This document shows positions 22,152 to 34,817 of a DNA stretch of 64,000 bases, in pieces. Origin of the DNA: Neofusicoccum parvum (lineage: Eukaryota > Ascomycota > Dothideomycetes > Botryosphaeriales > Botryosphaeriaceae); assembly GCA_020912385.1 (NCBI GenBank), contig CP087210.1, positions 1,178,001 to 1,242,000 on the forward strand, read 5' to 3'. The notes under the pieces are model-generated. The model searched no databases and had not been told where the DNA came from. It saw only the letters and a list, made by a program, of their open reading frames with translations. The translations under genes and the position numbers were made by a program. Every line of letters begins with the position of its first letter. The first letter of the stretch is position 1.

Positions 22152-22670
22152 TTTCTTGTTGTTTTGGGTGTGGTGTGCAGGGTGAGGTTGGCGGGCGCCG
22201 GTGGATTGGTAGAGGACGTGATGGGCGGAGTGAGCAGGGTGCTTTTCAATCAGCAGTGCGCTCTCACCCCCTGCACAGACGTCATACCCCACACACTACC
22301 ACAATGGCGGGGTCGCGGGGGTGACGGATCGGGCAATCCGTTGCCAGCGGTTTGGCTTCACATGAACTCGGCATTCGTTTAGCATGTGGATATGAACAGC
22401 TTCGTGCTTCAATTCGAACGCAGCGAGATCGAGCTGCTCCCGGCTATGTACAGGTACAGTTGTGGGCGCAGGACTGCCTTGTCTGTGTTCTACGCAGTCC
22501 AACGACGAGCGTCTATCTCAAAATACGTCAAGCGGCGACTGCAAGCGCCTCTATATGCAGTACCACCAAGAATTATTACTAAACGCGGGTGGCGGCGCTG
22601 ATGAGAAAGCAAAGGCCCGAGAATGCAAAACAAACGCACGAGTCCATGGAAGGGCGCAGCACCGTCCGGC
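22152..22670. other. Intergenic: oxidoreductase promoter and 3' flank of HMG-CoA reductase
   Basis: There are 519 bp between two minus-strand genes. Nothing beyond chance frames was seen. Confidence 0.5.
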
Positions 22671-25600
22671 TTAGCGACGGCCCGCTGCCTTGTCCTTCAT
22701 GCTCGTCATGGCCAGCGTGGTCGGCGTTTGGACACCGACCGGCGCAGGAGTAGTAGAGCGAGATGGAGCCTGGCTACGGTTGTGGCTCATGTGCGCCTGA
22801 ACCAGGTGACCGGCCGCGAGCGCACTGCACAGACTGAGCTCACCCGCGAGAACAGCTGCGGCAACGACGCGGGCAAGCTGGCGCGCGTTGTCACCGGGGC
22901 TGGTCGGGTGCGCTCCCCGGACGCCGAGGAGGTCGAGCATGGCACTCTGCGGCTCAAGGATAGTGCCACCACCAATCGTACCGACCTCGATCGAAGGCAT
23001 CGAAACAGAAATGTGGAGGTTGCCGTTCATGCTGTTCAACGTTAGTATCAAGGTCGACAGAAAACTGTGGATCCGGACTTACTTCTTCATCACGGTGATA
23101 CAGTTGCTGCTCTCCACGTTCTGAGCCGGATCCTGACCAGTGGCCAGGAAAATGGCAGTCACGATGTTCGCCGCGTGTGCGTTGTAACCTCCGATGCTGC
23201 CAGCCATTGCCGATCCGATCAGGTTCTTGGCAATGTTGAGTTCGACCAGTGCGTCGACGTTGCTCTTCAAGACCGTCTTGACAACCTCGCCAGGAATGAT
23301 CGCCTCCGCCACCACGCTCTTGCCACGCCCATCAACCCAGTTGATCGCAGCCGGCTTCTTGTCCGTGCAGAAATTGCCCGAGACCGAAATAATGGCCATA
23401 TCCTCGAATCCCTCGTTCTTCATGACGCTCAAAGCGTGCTCGACACCCTTGGAGATCATGTTCATGCCCATCGCATCACCAGTGGTAGTCTTGAAACGAA
23501 TGTATAAGTACGTGCCAGCCAATGCTGTCTTTAAGCTTTGAAGACGGGCGAAGCGGCTGGTGGAGTTGAAAGCGTTCTTCATCACCTTCTGACCTTCATC
23601 AGAATCAATCCAGACCTTGGCCTGACCAGCCCTGGCCAAAGTCTCGAAGCCAACGCAGGGACCACGAGTCATGCCGTCACCAGTCAGTACGGTGACAGCA
23701 CCGCCGCCGGCATTGATGGCTTTGCAGCCTCTGCTCGTGCTAGCGACCAAGACACCCTCTGTCGTGGCCATGGGCAGGAAGTAGTTCTGGCCGTCAATGT
23801 TGAGAGGACCGGCGACACCGAGCGGAAGAGGCAGATAACCAATGACGTTCTCACAGCATGCGCCGTGGACGAGATCGTAGTTGTAATGCTCGTATGGCAG
23901 CTTGGACTTCTCGAGAAGGAACGACGTTTGACGGGTCGCATGAGTGCGGGAGACTACTGCTCTGCGGATCTTGACAGCGCGAACCTTGTTTTCCAGCGTC
24001 TTTTCCAGAGCGTATCCAGGGATCTTGCCAACAAGCGCGAGATCGATCAGTTCCTCGTCGGTCATCGTAGGGGCTTTCTTCTCCTTCAGCAGAGCCACCA
24101 GTTCGTTCAGAGGTCGCTTGGGGCCAGACGGGTCAGCTTGATGCGCCGTGGGTTTCATTTCCAGTCCATCGTCGGAGTCCTCATCTCTCGGAATCCTGGC
24201 CGGGGGAATGGCGGGGGTAAGAGGCCGAAGAGGGGCACCAGAGTCAACAAGTCTGACATTGCTAGGTGCCTTGTCCATGACCTCGTAATCTTCCGGCGGC
24301 TTGATGTTGTTGGGCTGAGTGTGGTCCTTGATGGACCAGCGGGCAGCGTTGAAGAGGTATCCGTTGAAAGCCAAGCTGAGAGCCAGAGCGACAATGATCC
24401 ATTTGCTGAGAACAGGGTCCTCGAGGCTCTTCAGCACACCCTCCACGACGCGGCCTCCCACGCGATCCATCAACTGGTCCTTGTAATCTCCACCGAAAAG
24501 ACCAGAAGCCTGCTCGGAGACGGCGTAGTGGACCGAGGGGTATTCGAGCTCGTACTTGATGGGGGTCAGGACGGTGACAAGCGCAGCAGTGTTCTTCGAC
24601 TTGGCCGAGGCCAAAATGGTATCCAAAGCGTTACCCGCAACCTTGAAAGGATCCATAGCAGCGGGATTGACCATGCTAGTAAGACCAGAAGAAGCGGTAG
24701 AGCTGTAGTATCCGCTACGGAAGGGAATCGTGCAAATGTTGAGAATGTTCACAACAATGAAACCGGTGACCATGAGAACCTTGAAGCGGGGGACGCTGGT
24801 CTCCCTCATCTTCTTGCCAAAGCCGGGGATGTCAGACGACGAAACAGTGCCATCCTCAGCGGTAGTGTTGAGCGAAGGCCAGTCGTTGTTGCTTGCGACG
24901 CTTTCGGCGACAGAGCGGCTGACACCATCGTCCTCCAGGGCCTTGCGGAGGGCCACGTGACGCTTGATGCGGTTGATCTCAAGCTTGATGGTGAGAATCG
25001 CCGTGTAGAAAGTGAGCAGCAGAAGGGAGTCGAAGAAGAGGATCCAGGCTGCGAGGAAGCAGAACTGGCGCAGACCGCCTTGTACGCCAGACATGGCACC
25101 AGCGACCAGGATCAGAATCTCGACGAAGTAGTCACGCACGATCTCAAAACCCTTCTCCTTGACCGCAGTCTGGACGGCGTATTGAATTGTCAAAGCCGTG
25201 CTGTCGCCATTGGCGGAGTGGCGGCGGCGCGCATCCAGAGAAGCAGAGAGCACGGCCTTGGTCAGAACAATTGGCTTGTCAAAGCCAATGGTTACAACCA
25301 GGAAGGGAAGACCCTCGGAGAGCAGAACCATGTTGATCGGGACCCCGAGTTTCGTGGTGACGGTCAGGCCGAAAAGGAACGCAAAAACGGACTGGAACAG
25401 AACAGTCGCAGCCAGCCAGAAGTTCGAACCGAGGCGCCTCATCGAGAGGAAGAGCGAAACAAACGTCAGATGCATGGAGAGGTAACCTAACGCCATGATG
25501 ACGATATCGAGCGTCTCGGCGTTCTACAGACTGTTAGAGAATATGCAGTGTAACCAGCGGAAATCGCACAAACCTTCAGAAGATCGAGGAAAGAAGTCCA

Positions 25601-26338
25601 GGACTCGACGACCCACTGACGCAAGTCGCGGGAGCTCTTGCTCGCATTCTTGACAGCCTTCATGATCCACTTCTTCTCCTCCACCTTGCCGTCGTCCGTC
25701 TCGTGCTTCTCCGAAGCGCCAGCCGGAGCAGGGAGCTCCTGCATGGCGGCCAGAAACTCCGAGGCCTCATCATAGGGGATGGAGAAAGCCAGAGAGGTGT
25801 CGTGTGAGATTTGCGAGAAGGCAGTAGACGAGCTGGGGAGCAGTTCGGCGGAGGAGTTGCGCGGGATGGGCACGGCGTTGCCCAAAGGAGCGGTCTGGGG
25901 CGCATTGGCGGGGGTGGACTCGGGGAAGAGGAGGGTCAGGAGGGCCAGCTTCTCGTAGGTCTGTAGCTGGTTGTTAGCGTGGGCCGAAGATTGGCTGGGC
26001 GCAGACTCGCTCACATCGTCGACGGCCACATCATTGCGATCTTCATCCGCCTGCCACTTCCACTCCGTCGCAGGCCCAACCCTCAGCGTCTTGCTGCCGG
26101 CCAGCAGGGTGTTGAAGTCGGCCTTGCCAAGGGAGTCGGCGGAGGAGCCATTGAAGAGGCTGCTCTCGATGACGCTCAGGTAGGTGGTGCTGGCGAGCAG
26201 CGCGGTGAAGACAATGGTGTGGATGGGGTGGGTGCAGGCGCGGCGGCACACGGCCTGGAGGAGGGGCGACACCTGGCGGTCGTACCAGGTCGGGCGCGAC
26301 CTCACGGTCTCGCTGGCGCCAAAGAGGCGCGACAGCAT
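22671..26338 (-). CDS. hmgR: 3-hydroxy-3-methylglutaryl-CoA reductase
   Basis: Three exons, 26338-25574, 25523-23083 and 23031-22671 (1188 aa), with introns of 50 and 51 bp. The enzyme makes mevalonate from HMG-CoA with two NADPH, the committed step to ergosterol and other isoprenoids, at the endoplasmic reticulum. The N-terminal half has several membrane spans, including a sterol-sensing-type block ([19 protein letters not shown] onward). The catalytic half shows [17 protein letters not shown], the [13 protein letters not shown] motif, the NADPH site GTIGGGT and the late catalytic His in [15 protein letters not shown]. Intron 2 removes a stop and joins CITVMKN to [13 protein letters not shown]. 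The frame upstream of 26338 begins with TTG, so ATG 26338 (MLSRLFGAS) is preferred. Length is usual for filamentous ascomycetes. Confidence 0.95.
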
Positions 26339-27439
26339 GGCGGCGGTTGTTGGGCGGTGTAGCTTCGGCGCCAATAGCTGGCAGTGGGCACGCGCGCAAG
26401 CTCTCGCAGCTTTGAGGCTCGGGAGCGGCCGCGCAGCACAGAGCAGGGTGCTGGGCGAGGGGAGGAGGGGTCGGCGCGGGTCGAAGCGGGCGGTGTTGAA
26501 CGCAGAGAAAAGAAAAAGAAGGGACGGGGCGCTGGCTCTTAGCTGATGCGCTGTTCAAGCGATGGCGGAGACGCGGGCAAGGTGATAAGCACGGCACACG
26601 GGGCAGCTCGCGGCATCAGGATGCGCGTGGATGGAAATTGCGAGGTGTGGGTTCGGCGTGTTTTTGGCGGTAGGGGGCTGCAATAATTATTATTCGCCAT
26701 AATCCGCCCATTGGCCGCGTGCCTACACCGCTGCGCCTGCCCGGTGTGCAGGGAAGCTAGCTGCTCAGGAACGCGCAATGACTGTGCTGTGCAGCCTGCG
26801 CCCAGGACCGCCCCAGCCTTGTCCGCCGCACAAAGGCTGCCCATCTGCCGTCATCTGGGGGCAATTGCCTGCTATTGTGCCTCGCCGCAAAGCCGCGCGC
26901 GGGATGCACACGCCGCCGCGCGCCCGCAGCCGTGGATGGCCGCCGGCCCCAGGGCCAAAGACCCCCAGCAGAGCCCGGCTCGCAGCTCGAGAAGCCACAG
27001 CGCGCGCCACACTTATTTTTTTTTTGTTTGGCCCGATCAGCCGCCTGATGCGGCATGGATCGCCGGCGTGCAGCTGCACCGTTGACAGTGCCTGCGTGCC
27101 TGCGCCCGCGCCTGGCTCGCCCAGCTTGGCGTCCAAGGTCCAGACGAGCTGACCGGTGCGGGTACTCGACACCACCCGCCGCGACGCTGGACGGATGCAG
27201 GCAGTCGACTCGGATTGTCAGGCGCTGTGCCGCGCTGCTCTATGTATGCACCGCGGCGCTCTACGTGTATCGTCCATCACCGACAAACTTTCTCGTGCCA
27301 CTTCCGAGATCGGCACTGCCATGCTGCAGCAGCCCCATCTGGAAACCAAGTATCTCGGACTCCGAGCAGCTTCGCCCTGCAGCTGCTGCCGCATCTCCGA
27401 CCGCCCTTTGCTTCCGACTGGCCGCGCCGTGTCTCGTGT
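26339..27439. other. Upstream region of HMG-CoA reductase and 3' flank of the GIG1-like gene
   Basis: There are 1.1 kb, GC-rich on both sides of an AT-rich island (about 26,670-26,705, TAATTATTATT-like). A T-tract lies at 27,014-27,025. Frames on both strands carry no domain. Confidence 0.55.
26710..26714 (-). promoter_or_regulatory. CCAAT box upstream of HMG-CoA reductase
   Basis: CCAAT is read on the minus strand about 370 bp before the start codon, next to the AT-rich island. The fungal CCAAT-binding complex is a plausible reader, but the motif is short. Confidence 0.3.
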
Positions 27440-28278
27440 TTACACAGCGGGAGCCTTCTTGGACAGCGGTACGTCACCGTGAGTGATTTCCTCGATGAAG
27501 GCCAGGTCTGGGTCATACAGCATGACATGGAAGTGCTCGACTGCGTGCACCGACTTCAGGCTTTTCCAGTTCTTGAACCAGATGACCTTGTAGCGCGTCA
27601 GCAAAGCCACACGCCGACGTACCCGTCTTGGTCACCCACCTGCTCGGCCTTCACTCGCGTGCAGAACGTCCTGTCGACAAACCCGTCGATCATCTGCCGC
27701 GCTTCCGGCGTCAGGTCGTCGGTGGCCGGGTCATCCTCGAGTTCGAATTTAGTCCACACGACCAGGTGGACAATCCGCTCGTCCACGCCGTACGGCCAGT
27801 CGTTGTGAAGGATCTTGATATCGCCTTGGCACGTTCAGGCTTCGTCAGCTTGGGGCGGAGTCTAGGCAGAAAACAAAACCCACCGGGATTCGTGAAAGGG
27901 CGGCCTTCAGGCGTCAGGTCCAGCCACTTCAGCCTCTCTTTGAGCACAAAATCCATGATGGACCCATAGTTGCGGACCAATTCCCACGTATAATGGCGGT
28001 ATCGACGCAGCTCGCTAGGCTTCCTCACGAACTTGTCGATACGGTTCGTGTCTGCCGCCCGCAGCCGTCAGGTGCCCGACACGACGCTGATCACCGCGAT
28101 GACACTTACTGATGATGTCCTTGACCTGCTCCCAGTTGTAGGGACGGTACGCAGAGTCGGGGGTGCCAATGATGCCGCGGTCCTTCTCCCCGCATTCCTT
28201 GAGGAAGTCGGGGCACTCGTCGGTGCGCAGATCCTCCGGCACGTTGACCTGCCACCACGGCAGCGTCGTCGAAGGCAT
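27440..28278 (-). CDS. GIG1-family (DUF3605) protein
   Basis: Four exons, 28278-28110, 28051-27884, 27824-27640 and 27586-27440 (222 aa), with introns of 58, 59 and 53 bp; each join restores family sequence. Visible segments are [48 protein letters not shown], the join [30 protein letters not shown], and the C-terminal [21 protein letters not shown]. This is the DUF3605 family, which includes the Candida N-acetylglucosamine-induced protein Gig1; its biochemical activity is not established. The conserved Trp, His and Asp residues suggest an enzyme or ligand-binding fold (inference). Soluble, without signal peptide. Confidence 0.85.
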
Positions 28279-29647
28279 TTTGGGAGTTCCTTACCAGAGA
28301 TTATGGAGATGGGTTGATGTCAGAATCAGGCAAGGGGCCGAGTCTTAACTCAGCACAAGCCGCAGCAGGACCAGGGGGGCAATAGGGCAGCTAGCGCCCG
28401 ATAGACGAAAGGCGCCGACCGCCAGCGCCCAGCTTCCACATCCATTTCACCGTCATTCTTCAGCTCGCGGCTCCAGCGGCCCCCGTTGCAACAGCCGGCG
28501 AGAATAGAACAGCGGCTGCGCGTGACCCGGCTGCGCGTCATTGTCGTCTTCAGCTGGTGCCTCAGGACCCCCTTCTTTTTCGAAACGCAGTTCGGCATCC
28601 CGAAACGGACGGCGCGTGCACCTCGAAAAAAGCGCCCGGCCGAGTCGGGAGCAATCTCGCTACTGGACCACTGGGCGCTTGCGCTGCCCAGAGCGGTAAC
28701 GGGTGGAAGGCCTTGGTGAGCTTCGGGTGAGCTTCTGGCGCTGCTCCCGCAGCCACCAGCCAAACAACGCGAGGAGGCTCCGGCGCACATCATCGTCCAG
28801 CGCCCCATCCGTGGCCGCCGCAATCTGCCACTTTATCTCCTACTGCAGCTACGCAATCGCAGCACCCGATTGGCACGACGGTGCCATGGCCGCGATTGAC
28901 CCGCCCGGCGCACCAGGGCCCCTCCAATGTTGCGCTGTGGCAGGAGACGCGCCTGCTGCTCGCATTGGCTGGAAACAGCTGCGCGTGTTTGTTTGAGGCA
29001 GACCTGATCCCCGACCCTGCAGGTCCCGTCGACTTGGAACACCCCAGTAGTTACAGATGCTACACCGTACGACTAATGGGAGGCCGTTTCCTCGTCGTTC
29101 CCTCCTCAATCAAAATAACCGTGATCCCACGATCCCTTCTCTCTTCCGTTTTCTTCTCCTCGTCGTCTTGTCCATTCCTCCTCCAGATACGGCCACGCGA
29201 GGAATGTGCGTGATGATGACATTGAGGAGTTGATCCCTTCCCCAGCCCAGCCCGCTCCCTCTCCGCGTTTCTGCTTTATTGGGTCTCGCTCGTTATCTCT
29301 CGCCAGTCGTTCGTTCACCGCTGCTGCCCGCTCGCCGGCCCGATCGCTCACGTCTTTCTCCTTGCGAAGCTTTGGTCTTCGATCACGCTCTCTCTCTCTC
29401 CCCCCGTCCGCAGAAACCACGACGCGTACGCCCTTACCGACAGTCACCTCATCCAAACAATACACATTCGTTTCGAAATTGCATCCGCGTCGAATAGATA
29501 CCCCGGTGGCGATCTTGGTTGCCACTTCCCTTTCTGGACCATATCATCAATCGTTATCGCCTCAATCGACCCAGCACGCCCCTCTTCTTCCAAGGCGATT
29601 ACAGCCACTGCCGTCGTCTTCATCATCAACCAACCACTTAAACCAAG
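28279..29647. promoter_or_regulatory. Divergent interval between GIG1-like gene and small membrane protein gene
   Basis: There are 1.37 kb between opposite starts. It includes a pyrimidine tract at about 29,388-29,405 (TC repeats then C-run), about 240 bp before the ATG of the plus gene, typical of fungal transcription starts. The long frame at 29206-29829 runs into exon 1 out of frame. No RNA gene seen. Confidence 0.5.
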
Positions 29648-30040
29648 ATGGCAACGATACGAGATCCCATGTTCTGGAAGCGCTTCTCGGCCGCCATCCA
29701 CCTGGACGAGGAAGCAAGCGCAGGCGGATCATCAGAGCAATCTTCCGAGTCCTCCAAGTCGCGACCGAAGCTGGACCACTCGTAAGCCACCTCCAGACAG
29801 ACACCTCCACAGCCTCCATCATTTGCTAACCTCGTCGCGAGCAACAGCGAATCCTGGCTCGCACGAGAACAGGCAAAGAAGAAGCGACAGTCGTACGTGT
29901 GCTGGGCCTTTTGGTTCGGCTTCTTCGGCTTCGTCGCGGGGGTGGTGGTGCTGATAATATTCCTCGACAATGCTGGCATCTTCCACAAGTTGAGCGAGAT
30001 GACGGGTCCGCATCCGGACGGCGATGATGGCGGGAGCTGA
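29648..30040 (+). CDS. Small single-span membrane protein of unknown function
   Basis: Two exons, 29648-29781 and 29848-30040 (108 aa), with a 66-bp GTAAGC/ACAG intron. The ATG sits in CCAAGATGGCA. The N-terminal half is hydrophilic (MATIRDPMFWKRFSAAIHLD, then a Ser/Glu/Lys stretch), followed by a basic segment (AREQAKKKRQS) and one hydrophobic helix, CWAFWFGFFGFVAGVVVLII. The short C-terminal tail is Asp/Gly-rich (GPHPDGDDGGS). By the positive-inside rule the N-terminus should face the cytosol. Similar short proteins occur in other filamentous ascomycetes as far as I recall, but I know no function. Its length sits below many gene-finder cut-offs. Confidence 0.75.
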
Positions 30041-30746
30041 GAGAGAAATCCTCACGAGCAACGACCAAGATCAATTATCGGAACGAGTCGTCGAGCGGCT
30101 CGCTGGAGAAAGCTAGACTTTGGCTCTGAAAAAAGACAGCCATCCAAATCCCTGCTGGCGCAAAGGGACAGCCGAACAGGACGGGAAATCCTGCTTTTTC
30201 GTATTTGGGAAATCGGGATTAGGGTAACGGGACATGGGAAGGAAGGCTACGGCGTACGGGACAGGGATGCTGTGGAGCTTTGTGGCTGGCTCCACGCATG
30301 ATACCACGATCTGCAGCTGCATGGAACCGTTCATCCAGCAGTACATATTTCGAGAAGCCAGTGAATTGGGATGAGTCACCAAAACTCGTTCAATCTGGAT
30401 ATCTGATTCTCAACTTGCTCCTTACTTTTCCCACCAACGCCATTACATGAAATGTTGAAGAATCGATAGTGAAGGAAACTGCCCCTAAAACACCATGAGC
30501 GGAGCACCCCGAAATATCTAACTAGGAGACGTACCAAGCGGCATCCTCAGTTGCGAGTGCGATAAGTTGTGCACGGCCCAATTGGGACCGGATTTGGCGT
30601 AAAGCACATAATCCTTGTGCGTCCGGATACTGTCTCACATCTCCAAAGGATATCCAAACAATGGTCCTGTGTCTCTGTCCTTCGTTCATCCTTTCCCATC
30701 GCATCCGCGAATTGCGCTGGACGATATCTAGACCGGCCCGTCACGT
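30041..30746. other. Convergent 3' flanks
   Basis: There are 706 bp between the stop of the small membrane protein gene (+) and the stop of the U2AF gene (-). Frames here carry no domains. No RNA gene or repeat was recognised. Confidence 0.5.
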
Positions 30747-31533
30747 CTACCACCTCCTCCTGGTCGGCTCCGGGCTTGGGCTCCTGGTCACGCTCCTCTC
30801 GTCCCTGCCCCGCATCTTCAACCACTTCCTCGTCGACATGTCCAGGTCGCGCTCGAGCTCGGGGCTGGGGACCTTGCGATGTATGAAGTTGCAGAAGCCG
30901 CCGCGCACGCAGCCCTCGCCGCTATTCAGGCGGCAGCACGCCTCGCGGAAGTCGGTGACGGGGGACAGCTCGCAGTAGATGGGCCGGGCGGCGTACCAGC
31001 GCGAGTTGAGGTCGTCGCACGCCTTTTGCGCGCTGTCTTCGTACTTGAATCGTGCGTAAACGTTGCCAATGAGATCTGCCATCGCACACACTCCATGTCA
31101 GCGTTGCTCGGCTCTCTTGCGGAGAGGGGCCGGGGAGTGACTTACGATCATTGTTGTTGTCGCATACGACAACCTCCTCCAGCTCGCCGTACTTGCACAT
31201 CTCGCACCAGAAGTCCTCGTAGAAGGCGTCGAAGTGGTTCTGCAGCTGGCTCGCGTTCATCTTGTTCTTCGGGTCGTAGGCCGGGTTCTGGTAGAGGTTG
31301 GGGAGCAGCACGGTCTGCGAGTATGAGGGCTTGACGTGCTTGCGCGAGCAGCGGTCGCCGTGGCGGCAGGCGCCAATCTTGTAGTAGAACGAGCAGTTGA
31401 CCCTGTGGAGGCGAAATGTTAGCCATGCGACGCGAAACTTAGATGGGGCGACTGCGCGCGCAGACGCGAGGGAGGGGGAAAAGGCTTACTTGTCCTGCTC
31501 GGTACCGAAAATGGAGGCAAGGTAGTTGGCCAT
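30747..31533 (-). CDS. U2AF small subunit (U2AF35/U2AF23), splicing factor
   Basis: Three exons, 31533-31490, 31402-31146 and 31075-30747 (209 aa), with introns of 87 and 70 bp. The protein recognises the 3' splice-site AG as partner of the large U2AF subunit. It has two CCCH zinc fingers around a U2AF-homology RRM: finger 1 is C-x8-C-x5-C-x3-H (residues 18-37, NCSFYYKIGACRHGDRCSRKH with its neighbours), finger 2 is CRLNSGEGCVRGGFCNFIH. The RRM includes YGELEEVVVCDNNNDH and GNVYARFKYEDSAQKA, joined across intron 2. The tail is short (RSPSPEPTRRRW), with only a trace of the RS domain of animal U2AF35, as in fission yeast U2AF23. The length fits the fungal family. Confidence 0.93.
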
Positions 31534-32996
31534 GGTTGCGCGACTGTGGTTGCGGAATGGAGTTCGTGGCGAGGATGAAGATGTGGAGCTTGAAGCAGCT
31601 GGAGAATCGCGATGTTGAAGAGCCGCGGCGGAGGCGGTCCGTGCTGACAAACGCGCCAAGCCTTCCCCGAGCCCTTCCCCAGGCCCGTCATCCTGTCTTC
31701 GAGACCCTTCTCTCCCCTCACCAACTGCTGTCGTCGCCACCCGTCCGCACCAGGAGCCTTTCAAAAAATGTCGAGCATCGTGTATCTAGCGGGACTACGG
31801 GTTGGATAGCGAAGAGCCTACTGGCGCCACTCGGAACAGTTGCATTCAGGCACCCAGCTTGCCTCCCTAAGTGGGATCCTCACACAAAGTTCCCGTCCTC
31901 CGTGGCACCTTCACTCACCCGCTAAAACGCTGGAGCTTGGACTCTTGTCCTGCCTCTCTGCTCAGCCTTGAGGCGTCGCGTTCACTGTGGGAGAGTCCAC
32001 ACAGGTGACTAATAGCCACCGACTACTTTCCAACATGATCGACCCTGCCTGGTTGGAAATTATATCACCTTCGCAACTAACTCGCTTTTCCTTGATATTG
32101 AGTGACACCATGGCGGACAGCTCGAGGATGTGTTCCGCCAACGACTTCGTCTACCCAAGGCTAACAGTAGGAGCCCAAAATGGCCTGACATTCGAACAAA
32201 ATCGGCATCAACCAAGAGAGTGAATGGACTTCTCGACGATGCAGAAGTAACACCAGGATCCCTGCTACGGAGCATCGGTTCAGTCACGGCTGATATTTGT
32301 CCTTGCATGGATCTCAGGCGCTCACCGACTCAGGCGGGCCGAGAGATTCTGCGCCGCAGCCCGCTTATCAGCAGCAGACAGGGGCGAAGCACTAAAGTGT
32401 CCAGGAGCTGAAAATCTCGTACCGCACAATCACAGCTTCGCTTTTCGACGGCTCTGCGTGGTCCTCAACGTGGAAAGTCCTTGCCGGAGCGTGAGATAAA
32501 GGCCGTGGTTGCGACTGGATGGCACCCGAGATCAGCGCGTCCGCGCCTGACTAGTCCACGTCCAGCCGTTGCACGACACAAGAGAGGCATCTTTGCTTCC
32601 GGTCCCGCCTTCTCCGCACGACAAACATGCGCAGCAAACGCACCAGCTGTGCGACGGCGGCTCACTGTCGTCCTAGGAGAAGCCCTGACCACAGCACGCA
32701 AATGGCAGGTGGTCGGGCTGCCAGGCACAAGATCAGGCTGTTGGTCATTCCGTCAAATCACTCTGTCGCTTCTCTAACCCGTTTCGGAAGGTCCGCCATT
32801 AAGATGTAGATCGCATCTCTAGCGAGCCACTGGATCCAGGGCCCCAAATTGACTCGCAGCATGCTGCCCCACCGCTTTGCCCCGTACATGGTGTCTGTTC
32901 TTGCGTTATCGGCTGCCTATAAAGACGCATGTCTGCCGCTGTCTGTGTGGGTCGGGTGTTTCTTCTTGGCCGTCGGACCCTGGGTAGTTTGCCAAG
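31534..32996. promoter_or_regulatory. Divergent interval between U2AF and S28 peptidase genes
   Basis: There are 1.46 kb between opposite starts. Apart from the TATA-like site below, I see no gene, repeat or RNA. Frames at 31443-31925 and 32481-32777 look like chance. Confidence 0.5.
32918..32924 (+). promoter_or_regulatory. TATA-like box of the S28 peptidase gene
   Basis: TATAAAG lies 73 bp before the proposed ATG at 32997, with a pyrimidine-rich stretch downstream (32,955-32,975). The position suits a regulated, secreted-enzyme promoter; inferred from sequence only. Confidence 0.45.
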
Positions 32997-34817
32997 ATGA
33001 TGTTCCAGTCAAGCTTTCGCGCCAGCCTGCCTCTGTTGCTTGCTTCCACCTGCATGCAACATGTTCAGGCCATTGGCATTGCTGGTGGTGCTATGCAGAT
33101 GAGGCTGCAGGAAATGGCGGAGAGGGGACTGTATCCTGGTACGTTGATTATTCTCTCTGGCTTTTCTGCTCTTTAATTTCTCTCCACACCACGCTTCGCA
33201 CACAACACAGCTAATCACATCACAGATGGCTCACCAATTGATGTGCCCGCGGGAATCAAGGTCTCCAAGATCTACACTCCTGCTGTTGGTGCTGCCGCCA
33301 ATAACACAACCGAAGTCATCAACCCGGAGTTCGTGACGCTACCGCTTGATCACTTCGGCTCAGACGAAGCAGGCACCTTTGAGAACCGCTTCTGGGTTGC
33401 CGAGTCGGGTTACAAAGGCGCCGGCCACCCTGTCTTCATCTACGACGCTGGCGAAGCTGACGCCTCGACAAACGCACTCTTTCGCCTGCAAAACGAGACG
33501 TCCTTTTTTAAGCAGATCGTTGATTCGTTTGGTGGAATCGGAATTGTCTGGGAGCACCGGTACTACGGCGAGTCCGTCCCGGTCAACATCAGCCTGGACA
33601 CCGCTCCAGAAGACTTCATCTACCTGACGTCTGAACAAGCACTCGCTGACGTGCCGGTCTTCGCTGCCAACTTCTCGCGCTCGAACTTCCCGGATGTTGA
33701 TTTTTCCCCGTCCTCTACTCCGTGGATCTTCGTCGGCGGCTCATATCCGGGCATGCGCGCCGCGTTCATGCGTGAATACTACCCGGAGACCATCTTCGCA
33801 TCATACGCCTCGTCGGCGCCGGTCCAGGCCCAGAATGATATGTCCGTCTATTTCGAGCCGGTGGCCCGTGGTTTGAACGCCTACGGCTTCGGCAACTGCA
33901 CCAAGGATATCCATGCCGCGATCCTGTATATGGACGACCTTCTTGAGGATGAGACCGCCGGCGCGGCACTCAAAGAGCAGTTCTTGGGCCGCAATGCCGC
34001 GAACAACTCTGCGGCCACCTTTGGAGATGCCCTGTCCACGATTTTCTGGTATTGGCAGGGGTACGGTGTCGAGTACGGACTGCGTCAGTTCTGCGACTGG
34101 ATCGAGACGGATCACGGCGCGTACAACGCAAGCAACGGAACTGTTGCCGGCGCAGACGGCTGGGCGGCGTCTCGCGGTGCCGACTTCGTCGTCAAGCAAT
34201 GGGCATCCTACCCTGATTTCGCTGCCACTGTGAACTCGTTCCTTGACACCAGTTGCGAGGGTCCCAACGCCCCGTCCAACACCACCGCCACCGAATGCAA
34301 CCTCGACAAGCGCTTCGAAGACCCAGCAACCATTAGCTGGACCTGGCAGTACTGCACTCAATGGGGCTTCCTTCAGTCCGCGAACCTAGGCCCGAACCAG
34401 ATCGTCTCGCGCTGGAACAGCCTGCAGCACCAAGCCGACATCTGCCGACGCCAGTTTCCGACGGCCAGCCTCGACCTGATCCCGGCGTGGCCGCGCGACA
34501 ACGAAACCAACGAGTCGCTGGGCGGCTGGGACATCCGACCGAGCAACACCTACTGGTCCGGTGGCGAGTTTGACCCATGGAGGACCCTCAGCCCGCTCAG
34601 CACCGAAGACTTCGCGCCGCACCCAGTGCTGACCCAGACGGCACCTGCGTGCAATGTAAGCACGTCCCAGGACGAGATCTTCGCGTACACAATCCCGGGT
34701 GCGCAGCACTGCTACGATTTCAAGACCTATTTTGCCCCGGGGGCGATTAGCAGGAAGTACTTTACGGATGCACTGACGGAGTGGTTGAAGTGCTTCAAGC
34801 CGAGTGGCGGATACTGA
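32997..34817 (+). CDS. Secreted serine carboxypeptidase, S28 family
   Basis: Two exons, 32997-33138 and 33226-34817 (577 aa; a second ATG follows directly at 33000), with an 87-bp intron. The N-terminus is a signal peptide (FRASLPLLLASTCMQHVQA). Family S28 holds prolylcarboxypeptidase, DPP2 and the acid prolyl endopeptidase of Aspergillus, which cleave after proline at acid pH. The triad is visible: nucleophile Ser in GGSYPGMRAAF, Asp in GGEFDPWRTLSP, His in PGAQHCYDF. WEHRYYGES matches the S28 oxyanion region. Many N-glycosylation sequons (NNT, NET, NIS, NFS, NCT, NAS, NNS) support secretion. It likely feeds extracellular protein breakdown; a transporter gene follows 400 bp downstream on the same strand. 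Confidence 0.92.

Noticed and set aside
23538..25490. 650-codon plus-strand frame opposite HMG-CoA reductase
   Set aside because: Antisense shadow; the minus strand encodes the conserved reductase motifs.
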